Made by a program: the position numbers and the translations under genes. 64,000 nucleotides of DNA. Origin: Blepharisma stoltei (lineage: Eukaryota > Ciliophora > Heterotrichea > Heterotrichida > Blepharismidae). Every line of letters starts with the position of its first letter. Positions within the stretch are counted from its first letter, which is position 1. The notes beneath the pieces are model-generated. The model was not told where the DNA came from. It searched no databases and was given only the letters and a program-made list of their open reading frames with translations. Positions 45,763-55,996 of the stretch are shown piece after piece. Location: NCBI GenBank assembly GCA_914767885.1, contig CAJZBQ010000056.1:1070001-1134000 (forward strand), given 5' to 3'.

Positions 45763-46932
45763 CTATCCTCCTCTGCTAATAAACACCACTAGAATATCAC
45801 CAATCCTCATTTGGACAGGCTTATGCCTATCAAACAAAAGTCCCATTCTTTTTACCTCATTTGTAATCACTTCTTCTTTAAGTTTGACCTCAATTAATAT
45901 CCCTAGTCTTGATATAGCGTCCAATACAATCCCTTCTTTTACGGCTTTAAATGTATATTTAGCGACAATCACGTCGACCCCTGCAAATTCTGCCTTAATC
46001 AGCTTCAAAAAAGGTTCAAAATGGTTATAGTCAAAGGATACGTTGGATTTAGAGTAATATCTGGCATCATACCAATCATTTTGTATCAGCTCCATTTCAC
46101 AATGCCTGGAGATGTTGTACATGTAAAGCTTCTGCTTTATTCCTTGGTTTTCTGCTTTTTTTCTTGGAAAATCGGGCTCGAGTTTGATGGATTTTAGGAT
46201 AGCTTTAGTGTCTTGGATTATAGGAGGCTGCCATTGGATAGACTCAAGCCTTGTGAGGCCTAGTAAGTTGTATCAGTTTATAGCGAACTCAAACAAATCT
46301 CCTATACAGATTTCAGGAATTTGTTTGGAATAAGCTTTATTAGAGTCGTTTGCGTTGATTCTGCATTCGTCTTTGTGGAGTCATAAACTCATCTTTTGGT
46401 ATCGTATTATGTCAAGCTTGAATTCAGCTTTAAAAATAAATTCAGATTGGTAGGTCCTATAGGTATATCGAAATTTTATTGTTTTGCCTTCTAAAGTGCT
46501 TAGAGGCTCTGCCACAATTGCACGATCAACTCTGTAGCCTTTTCGTTCACTAACACAGATGCCACTGCTGCTTAAAAAGCTTTTATTGAATGCAAAAAGG
46601 TGAGAATGGACTAACGCAAAATGGCTTTCAATTGGATTGAACATTTCGTCAAAAGCATCAATGATATGGATATATCAAGAGGGCGATACAGCCATGAGAG
46701 CTCTTATATCACTTGCAAGAAATTTGATTATGATTAGAATAACTTCGTTTGGTAGGTTAAGGAAATCTAGCTTTGGGGTAATTGATTTTGAGTGTTTATT
46801 TAATATTCTTCACATCATTTGATTATAGATTGAAAAATTTTTTTCTCTGGCTTGTTCGATTGTTGATGAACGATGCTCTCTGGCTGAAATAATATCAGGG
46901 TCTGTAGCTTTTGTAGTGAATTTTTGTCCCAT
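45763..46932 (-). CDS. F-box-like protein with N-terminal MG
   Basis: 389 residues, uninterrupted, three TGA Trp codons. MGQKFTTKA at the N-terminus could be N-myristoylated. An F-box-like helix set follows (LDFLNLPNEVILIIIKFLAS and LMAVSPSWYIHII), the SKP1-binding module of SCF ubiquitin ligases. The rest is beta-rich (IKFRYTYRTYQSEFIF; GYRVDRAIVAEPLSTLEGK; VDVIVAKYTFKAV), probably a substrate-binding or PHR-like sandwich. Convergent with the 44757 gene, 25 bp apart. Confidence 0.68.
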
Positions 46933-47113
46933 TTCTTAACTTACAATAATAGATAATTTTTCCATAATGATTTTCTATCGGCATAAGCTTTGGATATTAA
47001 GATAGAATAATTTTAATTGCTTATTTTCGCACACATATACAATTATATGATTTTAAAATTTTATATATTAAAGATGAAAAATTAAAAAATATATTAATAA
47101 ATTTTGCTTTAAA

Positions 47114-48769
47114 TTATATAGTGACAGTATAGCTCATTAAGAAGTTTTTAATTAAGCCTAGCAATTCATTTGTGTGAAAACGGTAAGCACTTTGATTAAA
47201 AATAATTTTTTCTGCTTCTTTAGAAATACGCTGATGGCCACGAGTAAATCAAGGAACTAAAAAAATTTCACTAATTTTCCCTGCATAATTAGGATGACTT
47301 TGAAAGCACAGTCACTTCCCTTGAACCCCAAAAATTTCATTTGGGCAACTATTAGAGTACCCTCATCTTTCCCATCCACTTGGCAGCCTCACAGCATTTT
47401 CTCCGTGATTTTCCGCAATTTTATATACTTCTCTTGTATTTTCAAATCTCATTCTAAATTCATTTGTTGTAAATACTGTTTCATATCCTAAAATATATTT
47501 ATTTTTCATTTTTTCTACAGTTCCACCAAATGTCTTTGCAATAATCTGTGCCCCTAAACAGATTCCAACCACTTTAATATCAGGATAATCCTCATTAATT
47601 TCTCTTAAAAAACTTTTTAAATTAATCAGTCAGTTGTATTGATCATTTGCAGAAAATTTCCCACCTAGTAAAATTATGCCTTTTATAGTTTTAAGCGCAT
47701 CTTTTGAAGGAAGCTGGCCACTTACTACAAAATAATGCTGCCATCTGTCAAAAGGCTGGGAAAAAATGCTTGTTGACCATGCTTCCACAAATCCACAAAT
47801 ATTTGACTCCTCATCAAAAAAATGGAAAACTGCATAATCAGGGTTATTATGTATAACAGGTAAAGGATAATGGATTTCTTCATTACGTAAAGCTTTTTCT
47901 AGAAACTTGTATTCTTGTGATAGATTATAATTAGAAATCAAGATTTCTTCATATGCAACTAAGCTTGGGAGCGCCAAAATCCCTTCAGGCAAGCTATGAA
48001 TTGGGATATAGATTGTGCTATCTGATATGTTATATGAAAAATAAGTAACATGGACCATCACTAATTTAGTTCTGTCATGCCATATTGCTTGAAGAGTATT
48101 ATTAAAATGATGGCGACAAAATCTGTTCTCAGCAATGACGCATCATGGCCTCAAAAGCCACTTTGGGTATGAGCCTGACGGCAGACAGACGATTTAATTA
48201 TACCTCTTAGCTTGCTTTCGTGGCTCTATTGAGTGGGTAGGCCATAGTTTGAAGCTGTGGCACTCTATGATTAAGATTAACTATTTGAATAATTTTTGGA
48301 GCACAGTCTTTTGCTCCGGTCTTTGGAGGTTTGCTCCCTTTTGGCCTAAATGACTCCGCTTCTCATGGATGGCCGACAGAAGGTATCAAGCTGACCTTGC
48401 AGTCATAGTATCAATCACGAAATGATGGAGAAGTTTTTCTAGCCCATCAATAATCATAGGGTACTAATGTAAGCCTATCCCTAGAGAAAATTGCTTTTCC
48501 TAATAGAGGCTGAGTACCCTTCAAGCAAGTAAATAGCTCTGGTCGATATTATGCGAAGGCATCAATTTGGAAGATTTGGCACTTTAAGTTTAAGCTTGAA
48601 GAGAGTCTCATTCATTTTGTGAGTATTTTTTGAGTCCATATCACTCTGTAATTGCTCTTGATGCTGCCATTTGGACTCCTAGTTCTCATTCATTTATAAT
48701 GTATACAATTGGCTCGCAAGTAAAAATAACGTTGTTTTCAACTAAATAAGGAATAACGTCTAAAAGCAT
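47114..48769 (-). CDS. class I glutamine amidotransferase-like protein
   Basis: 382 residues from 48769-48604 and 48096-47114 (383 codons). N-terminal extension MLLDVIPYLVENNVIFTCEP, then a GATase1 fold: GIILLGGKFSAND (oxyanion region), VGICLGAQIIAKTFGG with nucleophile Cys, and LCFQSHPNYAGK with catalytic His. The residue after HP, normally Glu of the triad, is Asn, so glutaminase activity is doubtful. Similar stand-alone GATase-like proteins are common; the substrate is unknown. A retroposon inside the coding region separates the first 55 codons. Without it, the gene would appear to start at 48058. Confidence 0.78.
48097..48603 (+). mobile_element. SINE-like retroposon, TSD without TA
   Basis: 507 bp with 10-bp duplication GCTTGAAGAG (48087-48096, 48594-48603). 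Begins TATTATTAAAATGATGGCGAC; ends CACTTTAAGTTTAA. No TA in the duplication and no TA pair restores the frame. Removal gives NEWDSLQAIWHDRTKLVMV. Confidence 0.85.
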
Positions 48770-48815
48770 TTAGTTTTTAATATTATCTGCCCATATTGCA
48801 TATTGAAAATAATAG

Positions 48816-49752
48816 ATGAGATCAGAAGCCACAAAGTTAGTGTATCGTGCTGTGTGGCTCAGGTATCCTTGTGAATCGCTCAAGCCTCAATCTCCACTTG
48901 CCTTTGGGGAATTTGATCATTATAAGTCATGTCTTAATTTGGCAAATCTGCGAAATCTTGAAGATTGATCGATAGCCCGCCAATTGGAGATAATAACTCC
49001 CCCTCCGTGAGCGAATAAAAAAATTTTGCTCACAGAGGGGGTTATTTTATTTTTAAAAAAAAATGATATATAAAAATCCCAATTCGAAAAAAGCAAATAT
49101 TAATTTAATTTATAAAATTTATTATTTAAAATACAAATTGTTTAAAATTAAATAGAATTAGCTAGAGTTTTATTATGCTAATTATCACTTATATATCTAA
49201 TTTCTTTTTTCATAAAATTTTTATATTACAAAAAAAATTAAGCTCACTCCCCCCCCCCTCCGTGAGCGAACAAAACCATTAGAAAAATCGCCATTTTTTG
49301 ACCAAAAACCCACCCTCCGTGAGTGAACAAAAATTGTTTTAATAGAAAAAATTTTTTATGGAAAAAAATTTTGATATATAAGTGATAATTAGTATAATGA
49401 AATCTAGAGCTAATTCTGTTTAATTTTAAACAAATTGCGTTTTAAAACATAAATTTTGCAAATTAAATTAATATTTGCTTCCCAATTTTTGCAAATTAGG
49501 ATTTTTTTAAATTTCGAAAAAAATATTTTTTATAAAAATTTATATATAAATTTTTTTTAAAAAAAAAAATTAAACCCCCCTCCGTGAGCGAACAAAATTT
49601 TTTTGTTCGCTCACGGAGGGGGGGGGAGTCAGGAAGGGCGGATTTTTTTACCCAAAAATAGGGATTTTTCCAATGGTTTTGTTTGCTCAGGTAGGGGAAG
49701 AGTAAGCATTCTCCACTTGACAAGTGGAGTTGAAGACTTGAGCTATCCATAA
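48816..49752 (+). CDS. very small gene split by a nested IES
   Basis: Predicted 75 residues from 48816-48993 and 49703-49752 (76 codons): MRSEATKLVYRAVWLRYP, then FGEFDHYKSCLNLANLRN, then after the insertion IISILHLTSGVEDLSYP. TGA Trp at 48967. The 709-bp insertion is three times longer than the coding sequence. No family recognised; existence rests on frame restoration and codon quality. Confidence 0.5.
48994..49702 (-). mobile_element. MITE-like IES, host of a second MITE
   Basis: 709 bp between TAA copies (48994-48996, 49703-49705). Reversed element: palindromic left end, reversed core, and TTTTGTTTGCTCAGGTAGGGG at the right, interrupted by another copy at 49244-49628. Confidence 0.9.
49244..49628 (+). 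mobile_element. MITE-like element nested in another copy, TCA duplication
   Basis: 385 bp with TCA duplication (49244-49246, 49629-49631). Full-length, nearly identical to 6655-7055, so probably recent. Confidence 0.93.
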
Positions 49753-49824
49753 GGATGCCCAAGCTATACTATAATAAAAATTATATTTATTTGGATTGTT
49801 TTATAGCAAAATTACCATTAATTC

Positions 49825-50724
49825 TTAAAAAGTGCCCTTAATTGAAAGGCCATTCATATCTCTTTTTATTTGTCTCATTTCTACTTCCGTAAGCCTTCTC
49901 TTTTTCTTCGCAAATCTTTTCCCTTTGGTAATCCCATCTAAAACTTGATAATCTTTTCCAAGCCCTTCAATCACGTTTGCTGTATTGCTCTTAAACGTTT
50001 TATTGTCTATAAATAACTCATCACACTTTTGTATAATTTCCTTTATTTTACTCAGTTTTGTACCAGCATTTTGAGTACTAAACGACTTTCTCCTCAAAGT
50101 CAGTCTAGACGGCGACATCATAATATTCAGCCTATTCTCATGGTTTTTTTGTTCAGTGAATATTGACTGCCTCATTGCATTTATGTCCATAATATAAGGT
50201 TTGTTTGGTTTTGATATGCTTTTATCATTTTTTATGATATCAATATCATGTTTTTTCTTTATCCCTATATATGCGTCCCATAGCCCATTAATTTTTAAAA
50301 ATGCTTCTTCTTTTGATTCACCTCAAAGATCTGTCATACACGAATTGGGCATGGTAAACTTCTTTTCTGATGCTCCGAATCCTCGGATAAGTGAAGAATG
50401 CTTGTCAAAGTGGCTGCGAAAGCCCATCTTGTCGAGTGTTTCCATCTGTTTTTTGAGGGATTCCTGTCGTTTGTATTTTTGTTTTTTGGAAGGATTTAGA
50501 ATATCTCTGAAGGCTAGCTGCGAATATGGCCTGTCGGTAATTATTTGTGGAGGAATAGGGGAATTTACACTAGACCTTGTTAGATCTTTTATGTTCAGTG
50601 AAGGAAGCGAACTTGAGACTTCTAATATATTTTTAAAGCTTGTTGATTTGAAATTTTGTTTAGTTAAGTCTTTACTTTTTGGGGATTTTGCGCTTTTTTC
50701 GAGGTCTGGAATAGGAGATTTCAT
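49825..50724 (-). CDS. uncharacterised basic, Ser/Lys-rich protein
   Basis: 299 residues in one frame once TGA at about 50321 is read as Trp. MKSPIPDLEKSAKSPKSKDL start; SP and TP sites suggest phosphorylation; YSQLAFRDILNPSKKQKYK; GFGASEKKFTMPNSC; a helical NGLWDAYIGIKKKHDIDI; and a basic GKRFAKKKRRLTEVEMRQIK near the end that could be an NLS. A long antisense open frame (50201-50767) is a shadow. No family recognised. Confidence 0.7.
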
Positions 50725-51288
50725 TAGATTTTTTAATAAAACGTTTCAATCATCTTTTTCTTATTAATTTGGAAGAATTTAAGATTTTATGGATTGATTG
50801 TTGGGAGAAAAAATTGAAATATTTTTTGGACTTAATTATTACGATGCCACTAATATTTATTTAATATATAAACAATTCAATATTTTTTTTTTATTTTTAT
50901 TAGCCCTAAATCATTCAATAGAAAAATAAATAAAAATATTTTTAATATTAAAACCAATTTTATTTAATCAAAAAAGTTAAGTCTATTAAACAAATTAAAT
51001 TGAATCAAAAATTTATTATGCTTATATAAATTTATTGAGAACTTAATTATGTTTCAATTAATATAGAGAGTAAGTTCCTTAATTGTCAAAAAAAGAATTT
51101 TATGAATTCTGATTTTTAACCATAAATATGACATTCTTTTTATCTTTAAAATGATGCACTTTTAATTTAATTTTTATTTTAAAGAATTCATCTCGCTTTT
51201 TATGTTTCAAAAACCAAAAGATCACTTTTAAAATAATTAATGCTAATATCAAAGCCAAACTATTTGGGGGCAATTTTTTATTATAATA
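50725..51288. other. intergenic, divergent promoters
   Basis: 564 bp, extremely AT-rich, between divergent genes (49825-50724 reverse and 51289-52668 forward). No ORF, RNA gene or element ends seen. Confidence 0.5.
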
Positions 51289-52668
51289 ATGAACATAGTT
51301 AGTTTAAATTGCAATGGGCTTCACAGTTATTCTTCCAAATTCCCCTCCTTTGAAGATATGCTTGATTCATTCAACGCCGATATTATCTGTCTCCAAAAAA
51401 TCAAGCTTGCACGAGAAAAGCTCCAGCCAGAGCTCATCAACCTAAACCGCTATTACGCTTTCTACCAATTTTCTCAAAGCAAAACTGCAAACGGAGGAGT
51501 CGCCACTTTTTGCAAAAAAGATACAGCATGCCCTGTCTTTGCAAAAGAAGGCTTCTTGCAGCCTGAAAACAATAACCATGACTTAGAAGGCCGGTGCCTT
51601 GTCACAGACCACCAAGAATTTGTATTATTCAATGTTTATTTCCCAACTAATGGCAATGGTGAAAGAATTCCTTTCAAGTCTTGGTTTTTCTACATAATTC
51701 AATATGAAATGGAAAAGCTTGTCAGCGGAGGAAAAAACGTAATTTTAGCGACTGATTTAAGTTTTTCGCATCATGAAATTGACCATTATGACCCGGACTC
51801 AACCTTAGCAGAAATGGGGCTTGATTCATTTAATGAGCACCGAGGACGGCAATGACTCACAATTTTATTATCTTCTGACCGATTTTTTGATGCATATAGA
51901 CTATTGTATACAAACCAAAAAGGATATACATACTACAAAACCCCTGAAATGAAAGCTGAAAACAAAGGCTGCAGGTTGGACTATTTTATAGTTTCAAAAA
52001 AAATAGCTGATCAATATGTAGAAGACCTAAAAATTTTGCCTCATAAAATCCCAAGCCTGCCTTCTGACCAAGTTATAGGTCACTGCCCTATAAAATTAAC
52101 CTTATCTAGCTATCACAGTGCAATCCCAAGTGAGCCACCTACAAGTTGTGCAAAATTTTATAATGAATTTTCCTTTGAGAAGCATAGAAGTTTAAATATG
52201 TATTTTCAAGGTGAAGAAGCCAAAGAAATTTGTAAAAAAGTCAAAAGGTCAGGGGTTGAGCCAGAAAATACCAAAAATAATGAAAAATTTAATAAGAAAT
52301 TTGAGATGGATGGAGTGGAACTTTGCACTCATGGGGAACCTGCTATTGTACAAGAAGTCAAAAAAGAAGGCAAAAATAAAGGAAGGCCTTTTTTTACATG
52401 TGCAAGACCTCCTGGACACCCTAGAGACCCTGAAGCTAGATGTGGGTTTTTTAAATGGGCTGATGAAAGCAAGAGTGCCCCAGTTTGTGAACATGATATG
52501 CCTGCAGTTGTAAGAAGAGTACAAAAAGAGGGGGCAAACCATGGGAAATGATATTATAGATGTCGAAAAAATATGAAGCAAGGGCAATGCGGATTTTTTA
52601 AGTGGGCTGATGCTTTGAATAACCAAATGAGAAATGATAAAAAACGTCAGGAACCAAAAGATGAATAA
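51289..52668 (+). CDS. AP endonuclease 2-like protein with two GRF zinc fingers, catalytic residues altered
   Basis: 459 residues, uninterrupted. Exonuclease-III fold opening MNIVSLNCNGLHSYSSKF, ending with two GRF-type zinc fingers (CTHGEPAIVQEV..CGFFKWADE; CEHDMPAVVRRV..CGFFKWAD); APE2 orthologues have one. In the fold, LQETK is LQKIK (metal-ligand Glu lost), GDLN is TDLS (Asn lost) and SDHCP is IGHCP (Asp lost), while RLDYF and the final His remain. By analogy with APE1, this should cripple catalysis. GRF fingers bind single-stranded DNA, so a binding or regulatory role is possible. Two TGA Trp codons. Confidence 0.82.
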
Positions 52669-53186
52669 CACATATTTAATGTTAAAATAATCCTATTAAA
52701 ATTATACTCTCACACGTATTATGGATTAAAATAGCCTTAAGCTGTTCTTCTTATATATTATAGTTATTTTGCAAGCTTTATTTATCATTTGTCATATTAA
52801 TGCTTCTCTAATTGAAATTAAGCTCCTCTAAGATTCTCATAAATAATTATTCAACATCACATTAATTTATAAAAGTTTTCGATTTCATCAGTGACATCTT
52901 TTTCGCTCATTTTTGTTTAGGACTGTTTTTAAATTTTGCAAAATATTTCAGTCTTTTAGTTCATCTGTTTGTCAGTTTTATTTTTAAATCGCTTATTTTA
53001 TCACTTGCGGCTTAAAACTAAGCTCTTAAGACATTTTATATTTTAGCTTCAATAATTCCTTTTCCAGTGTCAAAAAATTTTAGGTTCTGCTTTTACTGCC
53101 CAATAGATTCTTTTCTGTCTTAGTGCTTCTTTTTAAGGCTTCTTAAATAATATATTTTTAAGAGATATTATTAAATATTCATTGAA
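52669..53186. other. intergenic, convergent genes
   Basis: 518 bp between convergent stops; AT-rich, no convincing ORF or element. Unusually long for a convergent pair here, where most gaps are 2-60 bp. Confidence 0.45.
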
Positions 53187-55228
53187 TTATCCATAAAATA
53201 GTTGAAATGCAGCCTCAAGAGAGCTTACTCTTTCGCTTATTTTAATTGCAGTATTTAAGTCAGTTCCTGTAACTTCCATTAGCTGCTTAGCTATTTCATA
53301 TTTCTTTTGAGCTTGCTCTTGCTTTCTCTGTTCTAATTCTTCTTCTGTTAAATCAACAACTCTACGATTCTCATTTTCAGGTGGCAACAAATTATTTTCA
53401 TTATTCGGCGGGCCTTGCATTTCTTTATCAAGGACATCCCGAAAATCTTCGTTTTCTTCTATATTTTTTTTGGCATTAATTTCTTGAATTACTATTTTAT
53501 TAGGAATAGGATCTTTTTCTATATTTTGCTGAACATTAATTTTTTGAGGTACTACTGGATTAATATTGATATCAGGGATAGGATCTAGAACTTGAGGTGC
53601 CATTTTATAAGGTTTTGCATTTAAATCGGGTAGAGGAGCTTGATGTGCTAATTCATAGGGATTTAAGATAGGGGCTGGGGCTAGGTTAGGAAGGTCATTA
53701 AGTTCATTTTGAGGTGGATTAGGAAAGCCTGCTTTATGAAGAGGGGCTGGATTAAGGTTGGGAAGGTTATTAAGTTCATTTTGGGATGAAATTTGCTTAT
53801 TTTGAGAAGGGTTAGGAATATTTGCTTTAGAGATAAAGGCTGGATTTTCTTGGATAAAAGGTGGATTATTATTTGATTTTGGTTGAACAGGTCTTGGAGG
53901 CATAGGTGGCCATTCTTGATATGGTATATTAGGGATAGCTTGACCATAAGCGTTAGGATTGGGGTAAATTTGAGATTTTGAAAGATTAAATGCTTCTTCA
54001 GGCAAAGGCACATCTTTATTATTTATTATTCGAGGAGCACCAGTAAAAACTGCTTTTCTAGGTTCATGAGAAGGAGGCAGACGAGTTTCTCCTTGCTGAG
54101 CATTATATTTAACTTCTTTTTGTTGAGGTTTAATATCCTTAATTTTTATCTCTTGCTTGGGTTTTTTAGGTGAAATTCTAAATTTAATCTCACTCTCACT
54201 GCCTTGAGCAAGCAAAATATTTTTGCCGGCTAAATTTATTTTAATTTATTTTACAAACATATTATAATAACTTTTTTAAAATCAAATTTACGAAATTTAA
54301 AAGAGAAATGCAATTTACTAATAAAGTTTATGCTTCAGAGTGCAAACTATTTAAAATTTAATAGTTTAGCCAAATATTTCATTATAATAGTTATTACTTA
54401 CATTTCAAGATATTTTATAATAGCCTTGTTCACTCAAGGATGCAGGCGAGTCAGCATCTATACTAATTAATTTCTCTAAAATTTCTATACTTGCTTCAGA
54501 ATCTCCTGCTGATATTGCTTCTATAAGTGACTTGCTTAGCACCTTACTCCCTGTAGCTATGATCGAGCAGTTCGATTAAAATTAAACCCCAAAATCGCAA
54601 AAATTAAGCCCATCCTTGATCGAAAAAATTTCATATTGTCAAGTTTGAAGCATACTCGCGCTTCAAGTCTAACTGCCTATCATTGATAAGAGTGAATTTT
54701 AGAGATTGTACCTCATATATTCCTAAACAATTCTAATGCGATTAATAGCATTGCATTGAAGATTCTAAATGCATAAGATCTCTATTTCAACACAGGCGGT
54801 ATTCTGACAGATTCGCTAGAAACTGTGTTGTGACCCAAGCGAATTTTGTGTACTTCCACATAGTCCTCTGAGCCCAGGCCTAAACCTCTCTTCTCGATAT
54901 TGGTTTCCCTGTTGTCCGTAGACCATTGCTGAATATCACCATTTCCAACTTTGTCTCTTTGCTCCTACACCAACTTCTTTCACCTTGAGGTGGAGATGTT
55001 GCTGGGATAACTAGTGGTTCCAAAAACTATACCAGGTATGCATGGGCAGCCGTCTCTAAGAGGAAGGGCTAGACTTCACTAGCCATTTTATGTATATGAG
55101 ATTTATAGCACATTTGCTAATACATTTAGAGCATAGAATATTTTATATCGTAAAAAAATTTACCCTCATCTTGATCTAACAATTTTATTCGGTTAGTTGA
55201 GGATGAAGGTGTTAGGATCTTTATCCAT
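53187..55228 (-). CDS. proline/asparagine-rich protein with C-terminal UBA-like domain
   Basis: 370 residues from 55228-55212, 54543-54451 and 54189-53187 (371 codons). The first exon encodes only MDKDP and part of the next codon; then helical KVLSKSLIEAISAGDSEASI, a basic stretch (ISPKKPKQEIKIKDIKPQQK), about 180 residues of Pro/Asn/Gln low complexity with repeated NPxPxxxELNxLPNL units, and a C-terminal EIAKQLMEVTGTDLNTAIKI helix bundle resembling UBA. A ubiquitin-binding adaptor is plausible. Without removal of two IESs an ORF search would start it wrongly at about 54215, inside an IES. Confidence 0.7.
54190..54450 (-). mobile_element. MITE-like IES with TCA duplication
   Basis: 261 bp between TCA copies (54190-54192, 54451-54453). 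Ends CTCTCACTGCCTTGAGCAAG and TGAGTGAACAAGG on opposite strands; degenerate reversed core. Removal gives LISIDAEIKFRISPKK. Confidence 0.82.
54544..55211. mobile_element. large IES with nested retroposon, splits after the fifth codon
   Basis: 668 bp between TTA copies (54544-54546, 55212-55214). Left end CTCCCTG..GATCGAG, right end a palindrome TACCCTCATCTTGATCTAAC/GGTTAGTTGAGGATGAAGG. A GC-rich SINE-like sequence with CTAGCCATTTTATG (reversed AAAATGGCT) lies at about 54740-55090. Removal gives MDKDPKVLSKSLIEA. Confidence 0.75.
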
Positions 55229-55400
55229 ATTTCTATAAACTTATGTATAACTCTTATTTATTTCTATTAATTTGTAATATATGACTTTCTTTTAAAAAAT
55301 TATTAATTTTTAGTTCATATATTTTTCTTGATTATTTATTCATATGGAAATTAATTTTAATAAATTTTGATGAGATGAATGAACGATTAATAATAATTAA

Positions 55401-55670
55401 ATGGCAGAGAGACGTGCAGTGATTAAGAATGCTGATATGTCTGAAGAAATGCAGCAAGATGCTGTCGATTGCGCAAATCAGGCTATGGAAAGGTTCAATA
55501 TCGAAAAAGATATTGCAGCTTACATCAAAAAAGAGTTCGACAAGAAATATAATCCAACTTGGCACTGCATCGTTGGTAGAAACTTTGGAAGTTATGTTAC
55601 TCATGAGACAAGGCACTTTATTTATTTTTACTTGGGACAGGTAGCTATCTTACTCTTTAAATCTGGTTAA
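55401..55670 (+). CDS. DYNLL: dynein light chain LC8 (DYNLL)
   Basis: 89 residues, the canonical LC8 length, uninterrupted. Near-universal family sequence: [59 protein letters not shown] and [12 protein letters not shown]. Homodimeric hub that binds short linear motifs in dynein intermediate chains and many other partners, in cytoplasmic and axonemal motors. A dynein heavy chain lies in the same window. No TGA codons. Confidence 0.97.
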   Translation: MAERRAVIKNADMSEEMQQDAVDCANQAMERFNIEKDIAAYIKKEFDKKYNPTWHCIVGRNFGSYVTHETRHFIYFYLGQVAILLFKSG

Positions 55671-55996
55671 GCTAAATATTTAAATTGAATTTCGAATTTT
55701 CTTAAATAAATAACTGATTTTATGTAAATTACAGATTTAACAAAAAAATTAAGCAAGAAAATCCATTTATAGGCTGTTATGATGAAGGCGCTGCACATCA
55801 CATTTCTCAATAGTTATTAATTTTAATTCGATTTTTATTGATATTTTACTATTTACATTGATGCTAACGCTAATAATGACTTAAGAGAAAACAATAGCAG
55901 TAAATAAACTAATAATGCATCAGTTCTCCTTAAAGAGACTTAAAAACCTCCAACCCCATTTAAAAACTTAATTGTCCTATATCTTTGGCTATTAGT
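55671..55996. other. intergenic between convergent genes, possible orphan exon
   Basis: 326 bp. A short open stretch, 55735-55814, reads FNKKIKQENPFIGCYDEGAA then HHISQ and stops; it looks coding (balanced composition) but has no start or partner exon that I could find. Could be the end of a small gene or a duplicated gene fragment. Confidence 0.35.

Noticed and set aside
50201-50767. 188-codon forward open frame
   Set aside because: Exactly antisense to the 49825-50724 gene, with Ser/Phe-rich shadow composition; the reverse frame has better coding character and TGA Trp use.
54193-54240. Start of the proline-rich protein at MLAQGSES (about 54215)
   Set aside because: This sequence is the terminal repeat of a TCA-flanked MITE; the true upstream exons are at 54451-54543 and 55212-55228.
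53187-55228. Collagen or mucin-like identification from Pro/Asn-rich repeats
   Set aside because: No Gly-X-Y pattern, no signal peptide; the C-terminal helix bundle is better described as UBA-like.
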